Shown in pieces: positions 46,514-62,589 of a stretch of 64,000 nt of DNA. The DNA is from Heterobilharzia americana (taxonomy: Eukaryota; Platyhelminthes; Trematoda; Strigeidida; Schistosomatidae), in contig OX104130.1 in the NCBI GenBank assembly GCA_944470555.2, forward strand, positions 60,421,491 to 60,485,490, in the 5' to 3' direction. The first letter of the stretch is position 1. Each line of letters begins with the position of its first letter. The translations under genes were made by a program, and so were the position numbers. The notes under the pieces were generated by a model. That model was given only the letters and a program-made list of their open reading frames with translations, searched no databases and was not told the origin of the DNA.

Positions 46514-48115
46514 ATGTCTGCCCAAAACGCTAGGTCTGAAGCTTTGACACGGATAACGCGGTCGTGCACAAAAACGGCCAAAAACACCCTAAACAACACA
46601 CTAGTCTGTACTAGAATGCAAACAGAGGTAGGGCAGAACACCGAACTTCTAAAGAAGTGGCCAACCCATGTTTCTAGAATTCCAGTAGCCATCAGACAGG
46701 TGACACAGAGTAGCACTAGCCCGTCACAAACTAGTCCTATCTTGAGCAAGGATCATACCATGCCTGGAAATAGAAGACGACGTAAAAGGCTTCAGCACAA
46801 GGCAGCCACAGGCAGTTCGTCACAATCCGTAGCACCTAATTCATGCAAGGAATGCTGTATTACGACACCCGATGGCTGCAGTGTTTGCACCAAAGTTGTT
46901 TCGGTAGTCGATGAGGCATTTGCATGCAACCTATGTCAACGATGGGCGCATTGTCACTGCGACACCAAAGTCCCCCGACAATACTATAAGTTGATGAAGA
47001 GACAACCATGCAAGTGGTTCTGGTACATCTGTCCAGAGTGCAGGAAAATGCCCGCACTGCGCACAGAAAGCCTGAAGGAGATGCTCTCCGCCACGCAAAA
47101 GCTACCAGCACCCTCGAATAAAGTAGGGTTAACACCAAAAGATAACACACAGAGACCTGGAAACAGACCTAGAGCTCCAGCTGCCGGCACGCCACCTCGC
47201 GTGGGGACCATATTAGGTCAAGTCTCCATACCTCCTACCCGGCCCCAGGGGACGTCAAGCGTATGGCCAAAGACATCGACCGCTAAAGCCTCTACGAAAC
47301 CCATTCCAAACACCTTACACACCGTGACTGAGAAACAACCAGTGGAATTACTCAAACCCATTGGGAAGTCAAGCGTGCCACCCACAACGAACCCAGGTCA
47401 CAGGAGGACCAACTCGATCATTTTGTTCAACGTCGATGTATCGACAGACTCATTGTTGGTCGAGAGGGAACGGTTTGACAGCCGAATGTGGACCGACTAC
47501 TGTCAGATGCTAGGACTCCCTCCCCTCCCTGCAACTTTATGTCGCCTTTCTCGAGGAAGCCGTGCACCCCGAGATAAGCCACCCCCTCTACGTGTGTCCC
47601 TAAATACTACCAAAGAGGCTGAAGACACACTCCTCCTCTCGCGACAACCGGACGTTGTTAATGCCTGTAAAATTCGGGCCAGGCCTGACAAGCCATGGTC
47701 AATAAGAGAGGAGGAGAGAAAGTCAGCGGTTGGAAATCCCAACAGAAACAACACTATAGTTGTACATGGGATTCCAGAATTGCCAAGTGACCGCTCGGTC
47801 AAAGATCGGTACTTTCATGACGTCCAACAATGGCAATGGCTCTCAACCAAAGTTGGTCTCAACAGCATACCGGCCAACAGCGTCAGTAGACTGCCAAGGC
47901 CAGCGCACCTGAAGACCATACCCAATCCCAGACTACTCGCCGTCCAGTTCGACTCACATGCCTCCCTCACAGACGTTCTACAGGCATGGTATAATGCGAA
48001 GGATCGCATGGGTGGCTCAATACGTATATGTGAAAGTAAGCCTAGACCCACAAGGCAAGAGGAGAGACGACAACCACCAAGACCCTGGAGTCAGTGGTCG
48101 TCACACAGGCGCTGA
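46514..48115 (+). CDS. CR1-like ORF1 protein, intact, PHD-like finger and repeated domain
   Basis: This intact 533-codon frame is ORF1 of the best preserved element in the window. Residues about 111-178 form a Cys/His cluster ('CSVC', 'CNLCQRWAHCHC', 'CPEC') of PHD-like type, as in the ORF1 at 10,131. A Pro/Thr/Lys-rich linker follows. Two C-terminal segments resemble each other. The first starts 'NSIILFNVDVSTDS' (about residue 301) and holds 'MWTDYCQMLGLPPLP'; the second starts 'NTIVVHGIPELPSD' (about 414) and holds 'WQWLSTKVGLNSIP' and 'SRLPRPAHLKTIPNPRLLAV'. They look like a tandem pair of RRM-like nucleic-acid binding domains. A basic tail follows. ORF2 starts 192 bp downstream. The product would be a cytoplasmic RNA-binding protein of the retrotransposon particle. 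Confidence 0.85.
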   Translation: MSAQNARSEALTRITRSCTKTAKNTLNNTLVCTRMQTEVGQNTELLKKWPTHVSRIPVAIRQVTQSSTSPSQTSPILSKDHTMPGNRRRRKRLQHKAATGSSSQSVAPNSCKECCITTPDGCSVCTKVVSVVDEAFACNLCQRWAHCHCDTKVPRQYYKLMKRQPCKWFWYICPECRKMPALRTESLKEMLSATQKLPAPSNKVGLTPKDNTQRPGNRPRAPAAGTPPRVGTILGQVSIPPTRPQGTSSVWPKTSTAKASTKPIPNTLHTVTEKQPVELLKPIGKSSVPPTTNPGHRRTNSIILFNVDVSTDSLLVERERFDSRMWTDYCQMLGLPPLPATLCRLSRGSRAPRDKPPPLRVSLNTTKEAEDTLLLSRQPDVVNACKIRARPDKPWSIREEERKSAVGNPNRNNTIVVHGIPELPSDRSVKDRYFHDVQQWQWLSTKVGLNSIPANSVSRLPRPAHLKTIPNPRLLAVQFDSHASLTDVLQAWYNAKDRMGGSIRICESKPRPTRQEERRQPPRPWSQWSSHRR

Positions 48116-48307
48116 CCAGTGAGTTAGATACATCAAGTAAAGAAGCTACCACTGCCACAGCCCCCACCCAAGTTAATAACGAAACACCAAAAAACGGAAC
48201 AATGCCAGTCCTATGAGGACTGGCGAGGGTAGACCCAACCACATAAGCTGTCATCCTGCGAAAATACACAACCAGACCTCCCCCTCACCAGGCACACTCT
48301 AATATGT

Positions 48308-51204
48308 ATGTACAGCAACGTTAGGGGGCTAAGAGGGAAGGTAGCAGAAATGAGGACGCTGCGTGCACATCAGCACTCCGACATCATATTCATCACCGAA
48401 TCCTGGCTCTCATCGGACATCTCCGACGAAGAGATGCATGTTACTGGCATGGAACTCTTCCGCAGGGACAGGGAACATAGAGCAGGAGGAGGAGTGGCTA
48501 TCTACGTAAACTCTTGTTTAAAGGCAAGGATGGTTAGCGATACGGCCTTAACCCAGCTCCCAGAGTCCCTATGGTGCTACTTCACTCTCCACAGTACCAA
48601 ATATTTGCTCGGAGTCATATATCGGTCCCCCACCTGCTCCCCTACACATAAGGAAATGATCATCAAGGCTATCTTAACGACTTCCTCTGCAAATTACGAT
48701 TCCGTAGTCATTGCCGGCGACTTCAACACCCCGTCCATCCTCTTCGAGACGGAAGGGAGACGCATCAGATCCTTCAATCAGAAGCTGAAGGATGCAATTA
48801 AGACTGCTGGCCTCTCAGAGAAAGTGGGTGATGCTACACGCTGGGGACCTAACGGAAACGCATCGCGCCTTGACTACGTTCTGACGAACGATGAACTTCT
48901 CATTGAGGATGTTTGCATCCAACCTCCCCTTGGCCTCAGTGACCACGCTGTAATCACCTTCTCCATGATAACTAGGGAGGCTCTGCAACTGGAGACGCCC
49001 AACACCTTCCCTTGCTACAGCAAGGCCAACTATGAGACCATGAGGGACTACCTCATGAATGCATCATGGCCAGTGGACTGGACTCATCTCACAATAGATG
49101 AACACTGGTTGGAGGTGAAGAAAATAATCACTGGGGCCATCAGTCACAGTGTACCAGAAGTAACACACAGACAATCAATGAGAACCTCATGGTTAAAGCG
49201 TGGGACAGAGAGGCTTATCCGGAGCAAGAAGCAGGCTTGGTTCAAGTGGCTTACATCACGCAGGGAGTCTGACTTCTTGAACTATAAAAGGATTCGCAAT
49301 CTCTGTAACATTAGAGTGCGTAACGACAGATTTTCCTACCAAACAAACTTGGCAGCGAGGTTACAAAGCAACCCCAAAAACCTGTACCGCTTCATGTCAA
49401 GAAGAAAGTCGACCAGTAAGGGAGTGAATCTTGTCACAGGCCATGACGGGAGTGTGCTAAGCAGTCTAGAGATTGCCGAGCTTTTGAGCTCACACTTCCA
49501 AGCCCAACTCAGCACTGACACAAGATCCACACCGACTCGCCACGACACCGACCAGGTCGCAAATAACGAATACCTCTGTCACGTCTCTATTACAGAGAAA
49601 AAGGTGTTCGAGAAGCTATCTAGGCTACGTCCGGGCAAGTCCCCTGGCTGCGATAATCTGAAACCAGTGGTTCTGAAAAACTGCGCCGAGGTGCTTACCA
49701 AACCACTTCGCAACCTCTTTGAGCACTCAATAGACTCGTGCAAACTCCCTAAAGAATGGAAGAGTGCCATCTTGTCACCCATCTTCAAGGGAGGAGACAG
49801 AAAAAACCCTGGCAGCTACAGGCCGATTGCCCTACTCCCTATTGTGTCGAAAGTGTTGGAAAGCCTGGTAGCTGACACCATCTGGGAATTCCTCAATAGA
49901 GAAAACACTGTCCACACTGCTCAGCACGGCTTTCGTAGTGGTCGCTCATGTGCCACCAACTTACTAACTGCCTGGGACGACTGGACACAAAGCTGGGATA
50001 ATAGAAAACCTGTACATGCTGTATTTCTCGACCTAGCCAAAGCATTTGACAGTGTCCCACCCACAGTACTGCTTCACAAGATCATGTCAGCTGGTATAAG
50101 TGGACCCCTACTCTCTTGGTTCAAGGAGTACCTGGAAGGGAGGCAGTTCTGCACTAAAGTGAACAGAATAAGGTCGGAGTGGAGACCGTCGACGTCAGGA
50201 GTATCCCAAGGAGCAATCCTAGGACCGCTTCTGTTCCTCCTCTTTGTCAACGATCTGCCAGACAAAATATCCTCACCCATCCTCCTCTTCGCTGACGACA
50301 TAAAAATTTGGAGGGTGGTAAACGAAGAAGCCGACTGTGCAGCACTACAAAAGGACTTGCAGCAACTCGAGCTCTGGTCGTCGGAAAATGGTCTGAGCTT
50401 CAACTGGAAAAGTGCAAAGTAATGCACATCAGTAAAAATGAGGCAAGTACGACCGACTTCCAGTACATGTTGAGCAACCGTGCTATCACCAGAGTGTCCA
50501 TGGAGAAAGATTTGGGGCTCAACTTCTCCGACACCTTGGACACCAGCTCCAACTACAAAGGTATGACAACCAGAGCGAACGCCATTCTACACTTTCTGCG
50601 TAGACAGCTTGGCGCCCTCACTCCCGAACTCTTCCTTACCATTTTCAAATCCTACGTGCGGCCGCACCTAGAGGTCTTCAATACGGTGGCTCCTCCAACA
50701 CTCAAGAGAGACTCTAATCTCCTTGAAAGAATACAAAGAACTGCAACAAAATCAGTTGTGGGGCTAAGGGGAAAGACGTATCCTGAAAGACTTAAACACC
50801 TCAACCTATTTACCTTGGGTTATCGCAGGAAAAGGGGTGACCTCATTATGGCATACAAGATCGCCCATCAGGCAGACCATGCAAACAAATCAATTTTGCC
50901 TGCAACTGAACGATCTTCACGAGGAAACCCCTTTAAGATAGCACACCAGAGAGCCAACACCACACTCAGGTCCAAATTTTTCTCCCTGAGAGTATGTGCT
51001 TTATGGAATGCCTTACCGCGACACATCGTTATAGCTCCTTCAATCGACTCTTTCAAGAGGCGATTAGACAGTTATGTCACCTCGCATGGACTACCACGGA
51101 CGTACTCAGGTAGTCACCAACCTCAGTACCCCCAACTCCCTCCTAACTACCACTCACTATCTCTCTCCTTAATACACCCACATTACCTACTAATTCTTCT
51201 GTAG
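48308..51204 (+). pseudogene. CR1-like ORF2, nearly intact, one frameshift
   Basis: The first 704 codons (48,308-50,422) hold the whole APE-type endonuclease ('FITESWLSSDIS', 'VIAGDFNTPSIL' about residue 136, 'ASRLDYVL', 'GLSDHAVITFS' about 209) and the RT: 'GSYRPIALLPIVSKVL', 'QHGFRSGRSC', motif A 'FLDLAKAFDSV' about 573, 'SGVSQGAILGPLLFLLFVND' about 628, and catalytic 'FADDI' about 660. Near 50,402-50,408 the frame changes from '...LSFNW' to 'LEKCKVMHISKN', and the thumb continues without stops to 51,204 ('ERIQRTATKSVVGLRGKTYP', 'WNALPRHIVIAPS'). All catalytic residues are present. One frameshift (or a sequencing error) is the only lesion I see. The start at 48,308 is the first Met after an in-frame stop. 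Confidence 0.9.
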
Positions 51205-51735
51205 GAACCAAACCCACGCGACCATTCGCGCAATTCCCAAATACTTTTCTTTCGTTCTCATTTCTCTTTTCACCCCTTCTTTTATTCTCCTTCCCTTTCC
51301 TCTTCCCTACATTATTATTACTATTATTTTTATTTTTAATTTTATTTATTTATTTTTTTTTATTTTTTTTTTTTTTATTTTATTTTATTTATTTATTTAT
51401 TTATTTTTTTTACTCTTCCTTACTTCTCTCTTCATTCCTTTACCACTACCTTAATATTCTCTTTCAGGTACCTACACAGACAGGAGTCACGGTTGTTCTC
51501 TAAACTTCCCAGCAGCCCGTAGCTCCCTAATCACTCTACAAATTACAACCTACTAACCCACAAAACATCCACCTCACCGAAGCTAAAAGCAAGAAAGCAG
51601 AGGGTATTTCCTCGTCCACTGCAGGAGTGAACCGAACAACTGGAACCAAGCCCTAAGAACTAGACGCGAGAGATCAAAAACTACTAGTTTTCTACGCTCG
51701 CACTATCAATATTGGATATTGGATATTGGATCTTA
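51205..51735 (+). mobile_element. 3' UTR and end of the 46.5-51.7 kb CR1 element
   Basis: A pyrimidine-rich UTR contains a T/A low-complexity block (about 51,313-51,412). The likely end of the element is three units of the 7-mer ATATTGG at 51,709-51,729, since CR1 elements end in short tandem repeats instead of poly(A). Immediately after it an unrelated CR1 fragment begins. Confidence 0.6.
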
Positions 51736-51769
51736 TACGAAAAACCTGTTCCCATCCTCCCATTTATTG

Positions 51770-52440
51770 TGGACCTAGGTTTGAGGTATTCATCAGGTTT
51801 CAGCTTCAAAGAGTATTTTAACTCGAAGGTTTTCAAGGTCAGAAAATTTTCTCGGGTTCATCTTTCGGAACTTTGAGACTCAGGAAGCTAAGGTTATATC
51901 GCACAAATCATTCATTCCCCCATTACCCGAACTCTATCCCCACATTATTGGCAGTATTTCAACAAAGGACAAGCACAAACTGGAAGGAGTGCAACGGAGA
52001 TTCACCAAAGACTGATGAAAGATAGAACTGACGTTTCTTATTATGACATGAAAGACTTTTAACTTAGAACCCTAGCTGTTTAGAAGACTGAAGTTGAACA
52101 TGAACGTTATTTTTGGAATTCTTAGGGGTTGATATACTGCCCCAACAAAGAACTTCGACTGAGCACTCTTAAAAAATACAACTTTAGACATCAGGCTTCT
52201 AATCTCGACGTAGCACGCTGCCACACTATATTCACGCCAAGCTCCCTTACCATAAAGAGCGGCATTATCTGGAACCAACTACCTGTTCGAACTGGAAAAG
52301 GCGTCACCCCACAGCAATTTTTATCCCTTCTCAACAGATATTTTGTAGAATGCAATCTAGAAGTAATATGTGACACGTTAAAGGTACGTGACGCCATTCG
52401 ACATCCTTTCCATTTTCACAGCTAAACACTACATTGCTTC
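51770..52440 (+). pseudogene. CR1-like RT thumb fragment
   Basis: In three frames I read 'LGLRYSSGFSFKEYF' (about 51,780-51,825), 'FIFRNFETQEAK' in the next frame (about 51,858-51,895), 'KDKHKLEGVQRRFTK' (about 51,966-52,010), 'LEPLAV' and the C-terminal frame 52,129-52,425 with 'GIIWNQLPV'. This is the thumb and C-terminus of a CR1 reverse transcriptase of the SR1-like type. The catalytic part is absent (5' truncation) and several shifts are present. Confidence 0.7.
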
Positions 52441-52970
52441 TTAATTTTCCAGTCCTTCTCTCCTTCGCTCGCGCGCTATACATACACATATTTTTTCCAG
52501 CCTTACTCCTCAAATCTTACATTCCTTGCTATGGACGCTCACGGTTATCTGTTGTATCCCAATTTCGCATCCTGCCTAAACCATGTTTACCAACATTGAG
52601 TTTGAGTATTTTCGGCGCCTTAGATTCGGAATATAACACCAGATTTTGCAACAAGCAAACCCAATTGACTGAAAATGGGAATGTAAGCCTGGCAAACATT
52701 CACGAATTCCTTTCCGACTGGAGCACGGCTGACACTACCAAGTACACCATCCGTTCACTGATACTTCAGCGTGAGGATGTGATGACACATATTTACCTAC
52801 GCAACTGAAACTAATGACTGATTACAGATTCCGTGAGTCCGAGTGTTTTACAAATAATCAGTCCCGTTTCCCAAGAATTTTAGCTGCCATTTCACTTGCT
52901 CTGTTAGAAGACTAAGCAGCGTTCTCTCCGTTTACGCATCACCCTCGTATTACGCGCTGAGGCCAACTTT
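52441..52970. other. Unassigned spacer, possibly CR1 3' UTR
   Basis: A weak open frame (52,434-52,808) has no recognised motif. The left part may be the 3' UTR of the preceding fragment, but no hairpin or GAGAATAAA tail is visible. Confidence 0.3.
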
Positions 52971-52988
52971 CTCTCTCTCTCTCTCTCT

Positions 52989-53029
<41 letters not shown>

Positions 53030-53052
53030 TATGTATGTATATACATATATAT
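52971..53052. repeat. Compound microsatellite (TC)n(TA)n
   Basis: A run of TC dinucleotides is followed by a run of about 16 TA dinucleotides, ending in imperfect TA/TG/CA steps with ATGTATGTATATACAT-like symmetry. Confidence 0.95.
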
Positions 53053-54929
53053 GACGAAATCCTTCCGCTTCAATTTGTTGCTGCTCATCCACAAATACAC
53101 TTCCATACTCTAAATTTTCGGGCTGCTACAGAAGTGGTGCATCAGGTTACCTACCTAAAGTGGTTATCTATACCACGATAACTTTCATCGAGAGTAGGTC
53201 TGTTTAGAACAGCGAGAGAAGGCAAGCACTCGGCACAGGGACAGTGGTATTGTTTTGCGAAACACCTCTGAGATAATCATTACTCAAGGTCCAGCATATC
53301 ATGAAAAATAAGTTGAAGACTGCTTTCCAACAGGTCTGATGGAGGGGGTAAATGAGATCCACCCTGATCTGATGGACAGCACAGCGATTGCTACGGGTCC
53401 TGTTCATGAGTAAAGTAATAGAAACTGAAAAGAAAAAAGCAAATATGAAACATGAAAAAAGCTCTGCCCCTAAAAAGGACAAGTTTCCGAGTGAAAAATC
53501 TGTCTGACAGCCGGCGCCACGAAGTAATGTAGACTGTCTCCTGGTGCGAGTAGGTGGTATGAGGTTGCTACCTTCGCCAAACGCCTAAATCCACACGTCA
53601 GTACGGCGTGAACGTGCGTTACAAATGCTTATTAAACATGAATGATAACCGCTTCAGTATTCTGCCCATAAACCACTGGTGCAGTTTCTCTCCATAAGTA
53701 CCAGTGACTACTTTCAAACATCCGCCTTACAATTGACTTTATTTCGTATGCTTCCTCACCAATTTCCATGCTATCGCTGCAACGCCTATTGTCTCCTCAT
53801 CCTACCCTCACATATATATCAACTATGATACGACTTAAGCTTTAATCGACATAAGCCACTATTTTAGGATGCCCATGAACAGTTGTTTCCACACTGTCCG
53901 GACATTTCATACTAGCACACATATGGTACATCTTACTGAGACCGAGTGTTAATGTGCAAATTTACTGCAAAACATTACTACTACCAGCTGAAGCATAAAA
54001 TGGTGTGACCTACCAAATTATACTGATCATTACTTTTTATGGAATATTCTATTGGCAGCAATTATCACGGTCTTCAAAAGGTAATTTTACTAAATTTTTC
54101 CAGCCCTCTCCCACTATATTCTCTCGTCTTTCATTTTCTCCCTTCTCTTTTGCAGATACTCGCCCCAGAATGAAGCATGGTGAAATTGATATCCTACCTA
54201 GCTCAACCACCACGAGGAAGCCATATTTGGCACCAAGTCAAGAAGTACAGAAAAAAATATTCCATTTCAAAACACCAGTGGGTTTACTTTTTTCACCCGA
54301 TCACGAAGCTACATACTCAAAAACCACTACCTAACATCGCAATGTTATGTTTACCAGTGATCGCGTAATCAGAGAACTTTCCGTGCTGTCAAGCTGTTAC
54401 TGTTATGTTGCTTGTGAGCTTCTTGTTCGAAAAAAACACATATTTTGAAAGTTCTACAGTTTTTGTGATCATACTGAGTTCTAAGTGCTACTTGCTACCA
54501 CTTGCCCTTTTGCAACGTGGGTAGGCAATCTTGCGCGCTAAATTGCCAATTTCCCTAGTGAGTTTGCACTCATACTTGCTCATTGTTTCAAAAGTACAAT
54601 CTAATGATTTCTTACTTACCGCAAAGTCTGACTAGACCATTACGGTAATGTGGATATTCTCCTGCTTTGATCCTATGATATACAATTATCCAGACAATCT
54701 TTGATAAGTTATATGGTGTGCATCTTTATCGCCTGTCTGTCTTCGAAATGAATTATTTCCAACAAGACATGTGACGAGTTTTCTACGTTTCTCTCTTTCT
54801 TCTGGGAAAGGCAGAAGAAATTCATCCCCCTGAAAAACTGTTATTTGTGGAAACCTTGGATATCCACTTTCCTATTTTGTTCTGCACATTGATTCTCCTT
54901 TATAAACTCACTGAGTATCTTTGGGCAAT
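53053..54929. other. Unassigned spacer
   Basis: Short open frames at 53,204-53,482 (-) and 54,005-54,334 (+) show no motif I can name. No repeat or RNA is evident. Confidence 0.35.
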
Positions 54930-55046
54930 GAAACTTTACCAGCCCAAATTGTGAAACTGGTTTAAGTATATAATCACGCCTGTAAACTGGCGTGTGCTCG
55001 TATTTGCGAGAATAAATTATTACTATCAATATTATTATCATTAATA
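54930..55046 (+). mobile_element. CR1 3' tail
   Basis: This is the terminal part of a CR1 of the 34-40 kb type: the hairpin CACGCC-TGTAAACT-GGCGTG (54,975-54,994), then GAGAATAAA (about 55,010) and an ATT/ATC-rich simple-repeat end (55,017-55,046). The body of the element to its left is not recognisable. Confidence 0.65.
54975..54994 (+). promoter_or_regulatory. CR1 3'-tail hairpin (CACGCC stem, TGTAAACT loop)
   Basis: The six-pair stem CACGCC/GGCGTG has the same loop as the hairpin at 40,238, whose stem is AAGCC/GGCTT. Both sides of the stem change together. Confidence 0.55.
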
Positions 55047-55049
55047 TTG

Positions 55050-55300
55050 AAAGCTTTTGGTCCCGATAGTGGAACCTATCGATGCATTACGAGGCTCTAA
55101 ATTCATGTCCATCTCATGGATTGCAGCAAGTTCCAATGTGATTACGCACACCAATGAATTGACGTGCAAACTATTTAGTACCAACCATCATTTCGTACAC
55201 TTTCAGCAGCTGTCATTTTGATGGTGCCTATAGGGGGGTATCTCTCCTGTCAAATCCATCATACGAGGGGAGGAGTATTATTACTGCGACTGTCAATCGA
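55050..55300 (+). mobile_element. Decayed CR1 3' UTR fragment
   Basis: It matches 39,880-40,060 in order: the 'tccatctcatggattgcagc' area, 'gattacgcacaccaatgaattgacgtgcaaact' against 'attatgcacactaatgtcttgatatgtaaatt', and 'gatggtgcctata' against 'gacggtgcctgtaa'. Its hairpin is largely lost. Confidence 0.6.
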
Positions 55301-55329
55301 GACAGAATCACATATTAGACATCCGTATC

Positions 55330-56830
55330 ACAGAAGGGTTGTTCGTAGAGTTTGAAGCGCCTACAATTAGGAAAATCCTAGGCATCTTGAGTCCCACTGT
55401 CTCCAGGAATTGATGGAATTCACCCAAGAGTAATCAGTGGGCCATCGTTCTCAGCGTCCCACTACCAAACCTTTTCAAAATTTCCTTTATGGAAGGCAGA
55501 TGACCCTCTGACTGGAGAAAGGTGGCTTCCGTCCTGGTATGTAAAGATGGAAACAGCCTGAATGCTTCTAACCGTAGACCAGTCTTACTGATCTTTTCTT
55601 TCGCAACGGTTATATAAAGGGTAATAAGCAATTTGTTTCGTGAAAACTTACCCAGCAATTCAACCATAAATGACTGTCAGCATCGGTTTTAACCAGAAAG
55701 GTCAAGTATTTTGATAACTCGGAATTGCTGGACTCTCTCCATTGGGCAGAAAAAGCACGTTCAGATGGGTTCACTTGATCTTTCTGAGTCTTTTTGCTGG
55801 GTAAGTCATGAAATGCTGTGTTAACTTCAGCTTAGGGGTGTACGCGGAAACTCGCTAAGTTGACTTAGAGATAATATCTACACTAGATTGCAATCAGTTA
55901 GTGTTTGTTTCTCTTTATGTAACTGGTTCCCGATGGTAAGTGGTGTGCCACAGGGTCAACCACTGTTTCGTGCTGTTATCAATGATCTACTAGGATCCCT
56001 CACTCCCCGTTCACTATTATATGCTGATAATCTGAAGATTTGGAGGGGAATACAGGAGCCAACAGATATTTTAGTTCTCTGAAAGGACCTTACGAAAATT
56101 TTAAACAGGACCAATGAAAGTCTGAAGCCTCAGTGTGAAATGCAGAGTAATGATTCTTGACAAATACAGAAGTAGTCCCAGTTCTTAGACGCCAGGTGAA
56201 ATAAATAGCCGTCACTCAAACGTTGAAAAAAGACCTAGGAGTTAATTTAAGCGACAAACTTAAAGCTCCAGTTCATTTTCACCTTGCAACAAACAGGGCT
56301 TAATAAGTACTGTCGATTCCTTCGAGAATTCTAGTAAGGCTAACTCCGACTGTTTTCACCGCAGAGTAGTCTCTATATTCGTCCTCACCTTGAGAAAAGC
56401 TTATTCATGACATCTCCGTACTTAAATGACACTATCATCCTGTGATGGGTCCAAAGAAGAGCGACGGAAAAAATTATTGCGCTACGGTACAAACCTAACC
56501 TGGATCCCTTAGGTGCTCTTAAGCTTCAACCGGTACCTAACATCAGAGAGGATATGATCATGATGTATTACATTACCCATGATCCAATTCATCCTAACAG
56601 ATAACCATTCAGCTCCGATCGGAACCGTTACAATGGGGGTCACCCATTAAGAGTACAGCATGAGAGACCACGCACAAAGATCTATGCTAACTAGCTTGCA
56701 GTTAGGGTATGTAAACAGGGAAACTCCCTACCGAGGTTTACAGTCTCTTCTGATGCTTTCGAAACGAGGTTGAGTGCATATTCAGCACCTTGCAACACCA
56801 GTAGAATGTACTCCAGAAGCTTTTCTTCAT
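55330..56830 (+). pseudogene. CR1-like RT (element A/B family), decayed
   Basis: Along the strand I read 'SPGIDGIHPRVI' (about 55,395-55,430), 'WRKVASVLVCKDGNSLNASN' (about 55,515-55,573), 'DCQHRF', 'MVSGVPQGQ' (about 55,934-55,960), the catalytic box as 'YADN' (about 56,019-56,030) with 'LKIWRGI', 'REDMIMMYYITHDPIHPNR' in the thumb (about 56,547-56,602) and 'HPLRVQHERPR' (about 56,641-56,675). The thumb is closest to that of element B ('ADMIMMYHITRNPLHPNR'). The mutated catalytic Asp and many stops make it dead. It ends roughly 280 bp before the start codon of the SRPK gene. Confidence 0.8.
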
Positions 56831-57108
56831 CTATACATAACGGGTAGAAACATTACCTATGAAGAGCAGATTATTTAATCAACCATAATCTCTGTCCTTT
56901 ACTGTTTTTCGGAACCAGGAGAGTGACTGCAGCCATTCCAAGCCAGCAATGTATCCAAGCAATATAGATGTAGAACTCTAAGAATCAACGTTCACTAACT
57001 CTCCAATAAGAAGTTTGAAGTTTGAACCGTTGATTGTTTAAGTGAACAGATTGTTAAGTAGTTGGGTTTGGTTAAAATCCTTAGGGTTACGAGGGTTACC
57101 TGGTTATT
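56831..57108 (+). promoter_or_regulatory. Presumed 5' UTR and proximal promoter of the SRPK gene
   Basis: The 278 bp between the CR1 fragment and the first ATG must hold the proximal promoter or 5' leader unless an upstream non-coding exon exists. I see no clear TATA box or initiator. A 'ttag' with 'ggttacgagggttacc' follows at about 57,080-57,100 and could be a splice acceptor, for a leader exon or for trans-splicing, but this is not decided by the sequence. Confidence 0.3.
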
Positions 57109-62135
<5,027 letters not shown>

Positions 62136-62589
62136 GTAAGTCATTGCTTGTGTACAATGCCAAAGCTGTAACGCTTGTGATTAATTTTTTAAGGTTGCAA
62201 ATATCTTTCAGTGCAAATTAATGTGACAGTCGTGTTTAGTTTGCAATTACAATCGTGCGAATTTTGTTTTCGTTTTTACATAACTGGACATTTATTCCAA
62301 TATAGTAGAGTCAATAGAGTTCTCTTTATATCCACCAACCGAGAGTCTAAAAACTGTTTTACTCTTGTTTGACCAGATAACCAGGTGTAACGTGACTCTT
62401 GCACTCATCATTATCAACATAGGACCAGGCATACTGCGTAACGGTCCGAGTTGCCACACCTCATATCAGCACATCAAGTAAAAAGGTAGTGAGGCGAAGG
62501 ATGAAGGTAAGTGAATGCAGTCAAAAGAAATATAAAGTACGAGAAGAAAGGAAAGAGGAATGACAAAATGGTGAGATTCGGTATAGCGT

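Noticed and set aside
51313..51412. T/A-rich block as a poly(A)-type LINE end
   Set aside because: It is a mixture of T-runs and ATTT units inside the pyrimidine-rich UTR and is followed by about 300 bp that end in ATATTGG repeats, the more likely terminus.
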